From CARZYU01 sp964370085 (GTDB taxonomy: Bacteria > Bacillota_I > Bacilli_A > RF39 > UBA660), in the NCBI GenBank assembly GCA_964370085.1, contig CAYJHI010000002.1, forward strand, positions 1 through 46,609: DNA of 46,609 nucleotides, in the 5' to 3' direction. The translations under genes and the position numbers were made by a program. Within the stretch, counting starts at the first letter, position 1. Each line of letters starts with the position of its first letter. This document shows positions 8,251 to 16,892 of this stretch, piece after piece. The notes under the pieces were generated by a model. The model saw only the letters and a program-made list of their open reading frames with translations. It made no database searches and was not told the origin of the DNA.

Positions 8251-10116
8251 ATGAAGACGATTGAAAGAATAGAGAAAGTTCGTAATGATAAGAGATTAGA
8301 ACTTGATCTTAGGGTTAATAATGAAGCTGATACTCGTGAAAAACATATTTTAGTATGTCGTGGTACTGGGTGTACTTCTGCTAAATCTGATAAGATGATT
8401 GATATTTTTAATAAAGTAATTAAGGATAAAAAACTTGATAATGTTCGTGTTGTTCAAACTGGGTGTTTTGGTTTATGTGCTAAGGGACCTATTGTAATTA
8501 TTAGACCTGAGAACACTTTTTATGCAAATGTTTCTTTAGAGGATTGTGAGGAAATAATAAGTTCTCATATTATAAATAATGTAAAGGTAGAGAGACTTCT
8601 TTGTAAAGATATTGATAATAATATAGTAGAAAAATTAGATGAATTGAGCTTTTATAAAAAGCAAATGCGTATTGCTTTAAAGAATTGTGGTGTTATTGAT
8701 CCTGAGGATATTGAAGAATATATTGCTTTTGATGGATATAAGGCTTTATATAAAGTTCTTACTAGTATGAGTGCTTTTGATGTTATTAATGAGATGAAAG
8801 TTTCTGAGTTGTGTGGACGTGGTGGAGCTGGATTTCCTACTGGTATGAAATGGGAATTTGCATTAAAAGAGAAGAGTGATCAAAAGTATGTAGTTTGTAA
8901 TGCTGATGAGGGTGATCCTGGGGCTTTTATGGACCGTAGTATATTGGAGGGTGATCCTCATTCTGTACTTGAAGCGATGATGATAGCTGGATTTACAATA
9001 GGTGCTAATAAGGGATATATTTATGTTCGTGCTGAGTATCCTATTGCAGTGGATAGATTAAAGATTGCTATTAAACAAGCTTATGAGTATAACTTACTTG
9101 GTGAAAATATTTATGGTACTGACTTTTGTTTTGATATAGAAATCCGTTTAGGAGCAGGTGCTTTTGTCTGTGGTGAAGAAACGGCTTTATTAGAGTCAAT
9201 TGAAGGTAGACGAGGGCAACCTAGATTAAAACCTCCTTTTCCTGCTCAAAAGGGATTATGGGGGATGCCAACAATTATTAATAATGTTGAAACTTTTGCT
9301 AATATTGCACAAATTATTTTAAAAGGTGGTAAATGGTATTCATCAATTGGGATAGAAGGATCTCGTGGTACTAAAGTATTTGCTTTAGGTGGCAATGTTG
9401 TGAATGTTGGTCTTGTTGAAGTTCCAATGGGTACAACTTTACGTGAAATTGTTTATGATATTGGTGGAGGTATTCCTAATGGGCATGAGTTCAAAGCTGC
9501 TCAAACAGGTGGTCCATCTGGAGGTTGTATTCCAAAAGAGCATTTAGATACTCCTATTGGTTATCAATCATTAAAAGAAATTGGTTCAATGATGGGTTCT
9601 GGTGGACTTATTGTTATGGATGATAGTAAATGTATGGTTGGTCTGTCTAAGTTTTATTTAGAATTTACAGTGGATGAGAGTTGTGGTAAATGTACACCTT
9701 GTCGTATTGGAACTAAAAGAATGCATGAAATACTAGAAAAAATTTGTAATGGAGAAGGAACACTTGATGATATTACTAAATTAGAAGACCTTTCTAATAT
9801 GATTATTAAAACTAGTGCTTGTGGTTTGGGTCAAACTGCTCCTAATCCAGTTGTTAGTACGCTTCGTTATTTTAGGGATGAGTATGAAGCGCATGTAGTC
9901 GATAAGAAATGTCCTGCCAATGAATGTAAGGCACTTGCTAGGATTGAAGTTATTCCTGAAATGTGTAAAGGTTGTGGAATTTGTCAAAGAAGTTGTCCGG
10001 TTGATGCAATTATTGGTGAAGCTCGTGAACTTAGAGTGATTGATCAAGATAAGTGTATTAAATGTGGCTCATGTATTGGTAGTTGTCCATTTAAAGCGAT
10101 AGGAGGTGGAGTTTAA
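8251..10116 (+). CDS. hydB: NADH-linked hydrogenase flavoprotein subunit, NuoF-like
   Basis: Subunit of 621 residues that binds FMN and NAD(H) and splits electrons toward or from the hydrogenase. An N-terminal thioredoxin-like [2Fe-2S] domain (C36, C41, C72, C76) is followed by the NuoF core: GRGGAGFPTG for FMN and the ADEGDPGAF segment for NADH. An SLBB part precedes the [4Fe-4S] motif SCGKCTPCRIGT. The C-terminus adds two ferredoxin clusters, CKGCGICQRSCP and CIKCGSCIGSCP. This HydB-type domain layout is seen in trimeric bifurcating or NADH-dependent hydrogenases, not in complex I. Its stop overlaps the start of hydA by one base. Confidence 0.95.
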   Translation: MKTIERIEKVRNDKRLELDLRVNNEADTREKHILVCRGTGCTSAKSDKMIDIFNKVIKDKKLDNVRVVQTGCFGLCAKGPIVIIRPENTFYANVSLEDCEEIISSHIINNVKVERLLCKDIDNNIVEKLDELSFYKKQMRIALKNCGVIDPEDIEEYIAFDGYKALYKVLTSMSAFDVINEMKVSELCGRGGAGFPTGMKWEFALKEKSDQKYVVCNADEGDPGAFMDRSILEGDPHSVLEAMMIAGFTIGANKGYIYVRAEYPIAVDRLKIAIKQAYEYNLLGENIYGTDFCFDIEIRLGAGAFVCGEETALLESIEGRRGQPRLKPPFPAQKGLWGMPTIINNVETFANIAQIILKGGKWYSSIGIEGSRGTKVFALGGNVVNVGLVEVPMGTTLREIVYDIGGGIPNGHEFKAAQTGGPSGGCIPKEHLDTPIGYQSLKEIGSMMGSGGLIVMDDSKCMVGLSKFYLEFTVDESCGKCTPCRIGTKRMHEILEKICNGEGTLDDITKLEDLSNMIIKTSACGLGQTAPNPVVSTLRYFRDEYEAHVVDKKCPANECKALARIEVIPEMCKGCGICQRSCPVDAIIGEARELRVIDQDKCIKCGSCIGSCPFKAIGGGV

Positions 10117-11855
10117 TGGTAGAGTTAACGATTGATAATAAGAAGGTTGCTGTTAAGAAAGACTGTACTGTTTTAGAAGCTGCTAGAGAAGCACGTATTG
10201 ATATTCCAACGTTATGTTATTTAAAAGACATAAATGAAGTTGGAGATTGTCGTATGTGTGTTGTGGAAATAGAAAACAAGAGAGGTATGATTCCATCGTG
10301 TGTTCAAAAAGTAGAAGATGGTATGGTTGTTCATACTAATACTGATCAAGTAGTAGAATCAAGACGTATGATGTTAGATCTTATTATTTCTAATCACGAT
10401 CAAGATTGTTTGACTTGTACTCGTTCTGGTAATTGTGAATTACAAGAACTTGCTAAGAAGTTTAATTTAAAAGATATTAGATTTTCTGGGGAAAAGAATA
10501 AATTTGAAATAGATGATTTATCTCCTTCTGTAATAAGAGACTTTAATAAATGTATTTTATGTCGTAGGTGTGTGGCCACTTGTAATAATGTTCAAGGTAT
10601 TGGTACGCTTGCTACTGTTAATAGAGGATTTAACTCTTGTATTTCAACAATTGAAAATAGAAGTTTAAATGATGTTAACTGTACTTTTTGTGGTCAATGT
10701 ATTAAAAGTTGTCCTACAGGGGCGTTGAGAGAAAAAGATACAATTGATGAGGTTATGGAGAAAATTAAAGATCCTAATACTTTGGTATATGTTCAAACGG
10801 CACCTTCGATAAGGGTTGCTCTTGGCGAAGAATTTGGTATGAAAATTGGATCTAATGTTACTGGTAAAATGGTAACTGCTTTAAAAGAAGTTGGATTTGA
10901 TTTAGTATTTGATACTAATGTAGGTGCGGATTTTACAATTATGGAGGAAGCGACTGAATTAGTTGATCGTATTAAAAATAATGGTGTGCTTCCGATGTTT
11001 ACTTCTTGTTCTCCAGCTTGGGTACGTTATATTGAAATGAATTATCCAGAGTTATTACCTCATGTATCTACTTGTAAGTCGCCTCATCAAATGCTAGGGG
11101 CTTTAATTAAAACTTATTATGCAGAAAAGAAGAAAATTGATCCTAAAAAAATCTATAATGTTTCTATTATGCCTTGTACTTCTAAGAAGTTTGAAAGTTC
11201 TCGAAAAGAGATGGCAGTTGATGGACTTAAAGATGTTGATAATGTATTAACTACTCGTGAACTTGCTCGTATGATTAAACAGTGTAATATTGATTTTATG
11301 GAACTTGGAGATAGTGAATTTGATAATCCATTAGAGGAAGCTACAGGAGCGGGTGCGATTTTTGGTACTACTGGTGGTGTTATGGAAGCAGCTTTAAGAA
11401 CTGCTCAGGAATTATTAGGTGATCGTACTAGTGATATTATCTTTAAAGATGTTCGTGGTGGTAAAGGGATTAAGCGTGCTACTGTTACTGTTAAGAAAAA
11501 AGAAATTAATGTTGTTGTAGCCAGTGGTCTTAAAAATGCTCAAGAGATGATGGAAGAAGTTAAGAATGGCACAAGTGATCTACATTTTATTGAAATAATG
11601 GCTTGTCCTGGTGGATGTATTATGGGTGGTGGACAACCTATTGTATCTGCTAAAAAGAGAATGAGTTGTGATGTTCGTAAATTAAGAGCAGATAGTCTAT
11701 ATACAATAGATGAGAAGAGTGCAGTTCGTAAATCACATGAAAATCCAATACTTCGAAAAATATATCGTGAGTATGTTGGAAAACCTGGCGAAGAAAAAGC
11801 GCATAAACTTTTGCACACTCATAATAAAAAAAGAAGTAAATATAATTTGAAATAA
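10116..11855 (+). CDS. hydA: [FeFe] hydrogenase catalytic subunit
   Basis: Enzyme of 579 residues that makes or oxidises H2. The N-terminal [2Fe-2S] domain (C34, C45, C48, C62) is followed by a His-Cys3 cluster (NHDQDC..C..SGNC), two ferredoxin clusters (CILCRRCVATC and CTFCGQCIKSC) and the H-domain. The three H-cluster motifs are TSCSPAW (near residue 298), MPCTSKKFE and MACPGGCIMGGGQP. The first has Ser299 where many enzymes have a second adjacent Cys. The small-subunit-like tail ends at the C-terminus. Start follows AGGAGGTGG. With hydC and hydB it likely forms an electron-bifurcating or NADH-dependent complex for hydrogen disposal in fermentation. The HydE, HydF and HydG maturases are not in this window. 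Confidence 0.96.
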   Translation: MVELTIDNKKVAVKKDCTVLEAAREARIDIPTLCYLKDINEVGDCRMCVVEIENKRGMIPSCVQKVEDGMVVHTNTDQVVESRRMMLDLIISNHDQDCLTCTRSGNCELQELAKKFNLKDIRFSGEKNKFEIDDLSPSVIRDFNKCILCRRCVATCNNVQGIGTLATVNRGFNSCISTIENRSLNDVNCTFCGQCIKSCPTGALREKDTIDEVMEKIKDPNTLVYVQTAPSIRVALGEEFGMKIGSNVTGKMVTALKEVGFDLVFDTNVGADFTIMEEATELVDRIKNNGVLPMFTSCSPAWVRYIEMNYPELLPHVSTCKSPHQMLGALIKTYYAEKKKIDPKKIYNVSIMPCTSKKFESSRKEMAVDGLKDVDNVLTTRELARMIKQCNIDFMELGDSEFDNPLEEATGAGAIFGTTGGVMEAALRTAQELLGDRTSDIIFKDVRGGKGIKRATVTVKKKEINVVVASGLKNAQEMMEEVKNGTSDLHFIEIMACPGGCIMGGGQPIVSAKKRMSCDVRKLRADSLYTIDEKSAVRKSHENPILRKIYREYVGKPGEEKAHKLLHTHNKKRSKYNLK

Positions 11856-11868
11856 ATTATTGCATGTA

Positions 11869-11893
11869 AAAAGAACTATACTGTAGTTCTTTT
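11869..11893. terminator. Terminator shared by hydA and the small minus-strand gene
   Basis: Stem AAAAGAACTA / TAGTTCTTTT with TACTG loop. It works on both strands: the stop codon of the minus-strand 59-residue gene lies in its right arm. Confidence 0.85.
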
Positions 11894-12071
11894 AACTTTG
11901 TTTTCTATAAGGTTTAAACTTCTTTTTGGCTCTATCCTTTTTAATATCTCTGTCAGCATTGTTTGATAACTTAGTATATCCATAATTAGCCAATTGATTT
12001 TTCAACGCAGCTAATTCTGTTATTTCTTTTCCAATTGCTCTTGTTTTTGTTGTATGTGCTTTTGTATTCAT
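11892..12071 (-). CDS. Small basic hypothetical protein (59 residues)
   Basis: Short gene with a strong AAAGGAG site before its ATG and a clean terminator after its stop. The protein is very basic and helical: a Thr/Lys-rich start (MNTKAHTTKTR), a helix around EITELAALKNQLANYG, and a Lys/Arg-rich tail (KKDRAKKKFKPYRK). The charge suggests nucleic acid or ribosome binding, but I do not recognise a family. It diverges from the membrane protein at 12159 across an inverted repeat, so the two may be regulated together. Confidence 0.75.
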   Translation of the reverse strand: MNTKAHTTKTRAIGKEITELAALKNQLANYGYTKLSNNADRDIKKDRAKKKFKPYRKQS

Positions 12072-12088
12072 AATTTCTCCTTTAGTAA

Positions 12089-12138
12089 ATATACTAACAT
12101 ATAATTGTTTACTTTGTATACATGTTATGTTAGTATAT
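12089..12138. repeat. 13-bp inverted repeat, candidate operator between divergent genes
   Basis: Perfect 13-bp arms at 12089-12101 (ATATACTAACATA) and 12126-12138 (TATGTTAGTATAT), separated by 24 bases. The arms are 37 bases apart centre to centre, about 3.5 turns of DNA. The right arm overlaps the probable plus-strand -10 region (TTGTAT at 12114, TATATT at 12138), and the left arm lies just upstream of the minus-strand ribosome binding site. The position fits a two-site operator for both genes. A transcript hairpin is the alternative. Confidence 0.6.
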
Positions 12139-12158
12139 ATATTATTTAAGGAGCTTAT

Positions 12159-13256
12159 ATGGATAAAAAGACATTTTGTAGATCGGTTAGATTTTTAATG
12201 GATGCTTATGAGGTGAATCATTCCTATACTTGTTGGAAGTATTTTTATTATGATGATTGTTTTGAGCGTGATGTAGTTTCAATTCTTAATCGACGTGATG
12301 ATTATGAAGAATTATATAAATTAGTTAGAGATAATATTGATGGTGATTTATTTACAGAGGAATTTAAAACAAAGTTTCAAAGTATGGATGAAAAGTTTCA
12401 AGAACGTTTAATAGAAAATAATGATAGGATAAAAAAAGAAATATATTGTAGATTAGATAAATATCATCAAAAAGATAAATGGAAACCTACTGTTAAAAAT
12501 TTAGTACTTGGTACTATTATGTTTTCTCCTTTTGTTGGTACTATTTTAGTAGGAGGTTATTCTTCGTTTTTTAGTGATTCTAAAGCTAATATTAATTCTA
12601 AAATGCTAATCTCTGATAATCTTACTTATAAATATGTTACGTATGAGGATGGCGATATTGCTAATCAATATGAGGTTGGTGGCTATAAGATAATAGATGA
12701 TGAGTTATATTGTAATGATGAAGAAGTGGAAGAAGAGAAAAGTACTTTAACGCATTATTCTAAATGGGAAAAAGTTTCGAATGGATATGAAAGAATTAGA
12801 AGTGACTATGAATTTGATGATGTTGTCTTAGATAAGATGATTGATGCTACTAAGACTGATGATATTGAGTTATACAGTGATTTGTTGACCGAAGTTAAAG
12901 TAGGGGATCCTATTGTGGAATTTTCACCAGTGAAACCAGATAATATTAATCAACAAATTATTTTTCAACATAAAAGTATTAATTATGATTTTGCATCTAT
13001 TTCCGAAGAATATAGACATTCAGTTAGAAATCCATTTTTAGTAGGTCTTGGTATTTTAGGTATGGGAGTTTTAATTGAAGGGCTTTGGTTTCTTTTAGTA
13101 GCACTTGCTACTGTGGGTGGAGATGGATTAGAAAGTTTCATAATTAGAGATGATTATGTTAATAAAATTAAAGAGGATCGAAAGAAACTTAAAGATGATT
13201 ATAATGAAGATTATGTTTTTGTAAAAAATAGAAGCGTTAATAAAAAAGATGATTAA
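12159..13256 (+). CDS. Hypothetical membrane protein with large central domain
   Basis: Protein of 365 residues that I do not recognise. The N-terminal 105 residues are charged and cytoplasmic-looking, with several Cys, Tyr and Trp (YTCWKYFYYDDCF). A membrane helix follows near 112-132 (GTIMFSPFVGTILVGGY), then an acidic domain of about 150 residues that would lie outside, then a second helix near 292-316 (FLVGLGILGMGVLIEGLWFLL) and a Lys/Asp-rich tail. The domain layout resembles a sensor or quality-control membrane protein, but that is inference. It follows AAGGAG and is transcribed away from the small basic gene. Confidence 0.8.
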   Translation: MDKKTFCRSVRFLMDAYEVNHSYTCWKYFYYDDCFERDVVSILNRRDDYEELYKLVRDNIDGDLFTEEFKTKFQSMDEKFQERLIENNDRIKKEIYCRLDKYHQKDKWKPTVKNLVLGTIMFSPFVGTILVGGYSSFFSDSKANINSKMLISDNLTYKYVTYEDGDIANQYEVGGYKIIDDELYCNDEEVEEEKSTLTHYSKWEKVSNGYERIRSDYEFDDVVLDKMIDATKTDDIELYSDLLTEVKVGDPIVEFSPVKPDNINQQIIFQHKSINYDFASISEEYRHSVRNPFLVGLGILGMGVLIEGLWFLLVALATVGGDGLESFIIRDDYVNKIKEDRKKLKDDYNEDYVFVKNRSVNKKDD

Positions 13257-13267
13257 ATCGTCTTTTT
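13243..13267 (+). terminator. Terminator of the 12159 gene
   Basis: 12-bp arms (AAAAAGATGATT and AATCGTCTTTTT, one G-T pair) that include the stop codon, ending in a T-run. Confidence 0.8.
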
Positions 13268-13315
13268 GTTTTTTATAATTGAAAAATGTTTTATAATGTA
13301 GATGAGGTGATATTT

Positions 13316-13975
13316 ATGTTAGATTACTTAGTTAATAATCAAATAATAATTGATTTATATAATGAAGTAGAAGTGTTTGAAAATAGCGATAAGAATGGAT
13401 ATGGGTATCATAATCTTAGACATGCTTATAATGTTGCTAAGATGGTTACTGTTATATTAACTTATTTGAACTTTAGTGAGAAAGAAATAGAAGACTTTCA
13501 ATTAGCAGCTATGCTTCATGATATAGGTGCTTATTGTGGAAAAGAAGGTCATCAACTTAGAAGTTATGAAATGACTAAGAAGATGCTTAGTGATAAACTA
13601 TTTGTTGCTCATAATAAGGATAGAGTTTTGAATGCTATTTTAAATCATAGCGATAGTTTTGATAACGATGATTTAGGTATAGTAGCATTGATTTTTGCGG
13701 ATAAAATAGATATGACTAAGGATAGAGTAGCTCCTGCTGGGAGAATAGTTGAAGGTATTAGAGAATTTCTTCATTTAGATAGTGTTAGTGTGGATATAAC
13801 TGACAGTTCTTTTAATATTTATTTTGAATCAGATGGTAATTGTAATATGAAGGAGTTAAATAATTATTATTTCATACCTAAAATGTTTAAAGCAATTGAA
13901 GCGATTGCTAATAGACTTAATTTGAAACATAATATATATTTTGATAAAAATATTTGGGTTTATAAGTACGAGTAG
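13316..13975 (+). CDS. HD-domain phosphohydrolase
   Basis: Protein of 219 residues with the metal-binding HD pattern: H36 in YHNLRH, H68-D69 in MLHDIG, then a helix with KEGHQLRS and a later Asp in FADKID. The family hydrolyses phosphate esters of nucleotides; the substrate of this member is unknown. The ATG at 13316 follows AGGTGA at normal spacing. An ATG at 13286 is in frame but lies inside the promoter, as TATAAT is at 13292-13297. It appears to be a single-gene unit. Confidence 0.88.
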   Translation: MLDYLVNNQIIIDLYNEVEVFENSDKNGYGYHNLRHAYNVAKMVTVILTYLNFSEKEIEDFQLAAMLHDIGAYCGKEGHQLRSYEMTKKMLSDKLFVAHNKDRVLNAILNHSDSFDNDDLGIVALIFADKIDMTKDRVAPAGRIVEGIREFLHLDSVSVDITDSSFNIYFESDGNCNMKELNNYYFIPKMFKAIEAIANRLNLKHNIYFDKNIWVYKYE

Positions 13976-13997
13976 AATGATTGCTATTGTATATACT

Positions 13998-14032
13998 AAG
14001 ACAGGTTTTATATTTTAAAATCTTGTTTTTTT
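13998..14032 (+). terminator. Weak terminator before uvrB
   Basis: Imperfect hairpin ACAGGTTTTA / TAAAATCTTGT with one bulged base, followed by seven T. It lies 23 bases after the HD gene. Confidence 0.45.
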
Positions 14033-14051
14033 ATAGTTAAAATGTTATAAT
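14023..14051 (+). promoter_or_regulatory. uvrB promoter, -35 in the preceding terminator
   Basis: TTGTTT at 14023-14028, a 17-base spacer and TATAAT at 14046-14051. The -35 box lies in the T-tract of the preceding terminator. No LexA-like box was recognised around it. Confidence 0.65.
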
Positions 14052-14074
14052 TTATGCAGTTTATGGGAGGTCTT

Positions 14075-16021
14075 ATGTTTAAATTAGTATCTAAGTTTAG
14101 TCCTAGTGGTGATCAGCCTATGGCTATTGATGAATTGGTTAATGGTATTAATTCTGGTGAAAAGCACCAGGTTCTTTTAGGTGCGACTGGTACTGGTAAA
14201 ACTTTTACAATGGCTAATGTTATTGAAAAGATTAATAAACCTACTTTGATACTTGCACATAATAAGACTCTTGCTGGTCAATTATATTCTGAATTTAAAG
14301 AATTATTTCCGGATAATGCGGTAGAATACTTTGTATCGTATTATGACTATTATCAACCTGAAGCTTATGTTCCTTCCACAGATACTTTTATTGAAAAGGA
14401 TTCTGCTATTAATGATGAAATTGATGAATTAAGGCATGCGGCTACTAGTAATTTATTATCTAGAAAAGATGTTATTGTGGTTGCTAGTGTTTCTTGTATA
14501 TATGGTATTGGTGAAGTAGAAGAGTATTTGCGTAAGATGTTAACTCTTAATGTAGGGGACAGTGTTGATCGTAATAGTGTTTTAGCTAAATTAATTGAGA
14601 TGCAATACGATAGAAATGATTATGATTTTAAACGAGGCACTTTTAGAGTACGTGGTGATATTTTAGAAATTATTCCTACTTATCAGCGTACTAAGGGGTA
14701 CCGTATTGAATTTTTTGGTGATGAGATAGAACGTATTAATGAGATAGATACTTTATCTGGTAATGTTATTGGTGGTAAGAAATCTCTTAGTATCTTTCCT
14801 GCTAGTCATTTCGTTACTAGTGATGAGAAGATGTTAGAGGCAATCAAGCGCATTAAACTTGAACTTGCTGAACGTATTGATGTTCTTACTAAAGAAAATA
14901 AATTACTTGCTCGTGAGAGAATTGAACAGCGTACTAATTATGATTTAGAAATGCTTTCTGAAACTGGTTTTTGTCGTGGGGTAGAAAACTATTCGCGTCA
15001 TATGGCTTTGCGTGGTGAGGGAGAAACTCCTACTACTTTGATGGATTTCTTTGGAGACGATTATTTACTTATTGTTGATGAATCACATGTTACATTACCA
15101 CAAGTGCGCGGTATGTATAATGGTGATAGGGCTCGTAAAATGAATCTTGTTGATTATGGATTTCGTTTGCCAAGTGCTCTTGATAATAGACCTTTGAAAT
15201 TTGATGAATTTAATAAAAAAATTAAACAAGCTGTTTATGTATCTGCGACACCTGGTGACTATGAGTTAGAACTGGTTTCTAATAAAGTTGCACAGCAAAT
15301 TATACGACCTACTGGTTTACTTGATCCTACTATTGAAGTAAGACCAAGTGAAGGACAAATAGATGATTTAGTTGGTGAAATTAGAGATAGAATCGATAGA
15401 AATGAGCGTACTTTAATTACTACTTTAACTATTCGTATGTCTGAAGAATTAACTAACTATCTAAAAGACCTAAATATTAAAGTCGCTTATTTGCATGCAG
15501 AGATTAAAACTTTGGAAAGGCTTCGTATTATTCATGATTTGCGTACAGGTAAGTATGATGTTGTTGTTGGAATTAATTTGCTTCGTGAAGGTATTGATAT
15601 TCCAGAAGTTACTTTGATTGCGATTATGGATGCTGATAAAGAAGGTTTCCTTAGAAGTTCTCGTAGTTTAATTCAAACGATTGGTAGATGTGCTCGTAAT
15701 AGTAATGGTCATGTAATTATGTATGCAGATAAAATGACGGATAGTATGAATTTTGCGATTAAAGAAACAAAGCGTCGTCGTGAGATACAAGAAGAATATA
15801 ATAAAGTTCATAATATTACGCCAACTACTGTTAAGAAAGAAATTCGCGATGTTATTAGTAATAATGTTGATGAGAAGACGACTGCTAAAAAGATTAGTAA
15901 ACAAGAAAAAGCAGCGATAATAGATACGATTGAAGTAGAAATGAGAGAAGCTGCTAAGAACTTAGATTTTGAACGTGCAATGGAACTTCGTGATATATTG
16001 TTGGAAATGAAGAGTGAGTAA
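14075..16021 (+). CDS. uvrB: UvrABC excision nuclease subunit B
   Basis: DNA-damage verification helicase of nucleotide excision repair, 648 residues, normal length. Walker A GATGTGKT is at residues 36-43, the aromatic beta-hairpin YYDYYQPEAYVP near 90-100, then the DESH Walker B and the SATPGDYE and GRCARN helicase motifs. The C-terminal UVR domain (last 35 residues, NLDFERAMELRD) docks UvrA or UvrC. I chose the ATG at 14075 because GGGAGG lies six bases upstream. The stop overlaps the start of the radical SAM gene by one base (TAATG), so the two are translationally coupled. uvrA lies about 1.7 kb downstream. Confidence 0.98.
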   Translation: MFKLVSKFSPSGDQPMAIDELVNGINSGEKHQVLLGATGTGKTFTMANVIEKINKPTLILAHNKTLAGQLYSEFKELFPDNAVEYFVSYYDYYQPEAYVPSTDTFIEKDSAINDEIDELRHAATSNLLSRKDVIVVASVSCIYGIGEVEEYLRKMLTLNVGDSVDRNSVLAKLIEMQYDRNDYDFKRGTFRVRGDILEIIPTYQRTKGYRIEFFGDEIERINEIDTLSGNVIGGKKSLSIFPASHFVTSDEKMLEAIKRIKLELAERIDVLTKENKLLARERIEQRTNYDLEMLSETGFCRGVENYSRHMALRGEGETPTTLMDFFGDDYLLIVDESHVTLPQVRGMYNGDRARKMNLVDYGFRLPSALDNRPLKFDEFNKKIKQAVYVSATPGDYELELVSNKVAQQIIRPTGLLDPTIEVRPSEGQIDDLVGEIRDRIDRNERTLITTLTIRMSEELTNYLKDLNIKVAYLHAEIKTLERLRIIHDLRTGKYDVVVGINLLREGIDIPEVTLIAIMDADKEGFLRSSRSLIQTIGRCARNSNGHVIMYADKMTDSMNFAIKETKRRREIQEEYNKVHNITPTTVKKEIRDVISNNVDEKTTAKKISKQEKAAIIDTIEVEMREAAKNLDFERAMELRDILLEMKSE

Positions 16022-16839
16022 TGAAGAAGAGATTTAAACATATTTATATAGAGATTACGAATAAATGTAATCTCTCTTGTTCTTTTTGTTCCCCTGTTAC
16101 TAGAAAATTAGAGTATATCAGTGTTTCTTCTTTTGAAGAAATTATTAGAAAAGTAGAACCTTATACTTCTACTGTCTATCTGCATGTTAAAGGAGAACCT
16201 CTTACACATCCTAACTTAGAAGAACTGCTTCTAATTACTAAACGTTATAATTTGTGGGTTAATATAACAACTAATGGAACTTTACTTAAAGATAAAGGTA
16301 CTTTATTTAATAAATTTCCTAATGTTAAGAAGTTTAATATATCTCTTCATAGTGAGAATAATAATAGTAATTACTTAGAGGATATTTTTAAATTTGTTAA
16401 ATCTTTAAAAATAACTCCTACTATTGTATATCGTTTTTGGACAGAGTTTCCACAAGAATATGTGGATTGCCTTAAATTAGAGTATAATTTATCAACTGAT
16501 ATTGTGGATAAAATTTATAATTGCAAGAATACTAAAATTAGTCTTAATACTTTTGTGGATAAAGATGAGGAATTTGTTTGGCCATCTATTGAAAATAATT
16601 ACTATAATGAAGTTGGTTTTTGTTATGCTCTTAAATCACATATTGCGATATTAGTAGATGGAACTGTAGTGCCTTGTTGTTTAGATAGTGATGGATTTAT
16701 TAAACTTGGTAATATATTCGAAGATGATTTGGACGCTATTTTAAATAATGATAAAATTACTAGTATTATATTGGGTTTTAGAAACAGGAAAGTTATAGAA
16801 GAATTATGTAAACATTGTAGTTTTAAAAATAAATTTTAA
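16021..16839 (+). CDS. Radical SAM/SPASM protein
   Basis: Enzyme of 272 residues. The N-terminal radical SAM core has the [4Fe-4S] motif CNLSCSFC (residues 15-22), and GEP and TTNGT follow at their usual places. A short C-terminal SPASM-like part has Cys residues in GFCYA, VPCC and LCKHCSF that may hold a second cluster. SPASM enzymes often modify peptides or activate other enzymes, but no precursor peptide was seen nearby and the substrate is unknown. One-base overlap with uvrB implies coupled expression; whether it acts in DNA repair is not shown. Confidence 0.88.
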   Translation: MKKRFKHIYIEITNKCNLSCSFCSPVTRKLEYISVSSFEEIIRKVEPYTSTVYLHVKGEPLTHPNLEELLLITKRYNLWVNITTNGTLLKDKGTLFNKFPNVKKFNISLHSENNNSNYLEDIFKFVKSLKITPTIVYRFWTEFPQEYVDCLKLEYNLSTDIVDKIYNCKNTKISLNTFVDKDEEFVWPSIENNYYNEVGFCYALKSHIAILVDGTVVPCCLDSDGFIKLGNIFEDDLDAILNNDKITSIILGFRNRKVIEELCKHCSFKNKF

Positions 16840-16868
16840 TTGTAAATTTTCGTCGTTTAGGATATAAT
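16840..16868 (+). promoter_or_regulatory. Promoter of the 16893 gene
   Basis: TTGTAA at 16840-16845, a 17-base spacer and TATAAT at 16863-16868, starting directly after the radical SAM stop codon. Confidence 0.75.
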
Positions 16869-16892
16869 GTTAATAGAGGATTGAGGTGTTTT

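Noticed and set aside
9781..10047. Minus-strand open frame inside hydB
   Set aside because: Low-complexity Thr/Asn/Ser-rich shadow of the ferredoxin-domain codons; the plus-strand frame has all cluster motifs.
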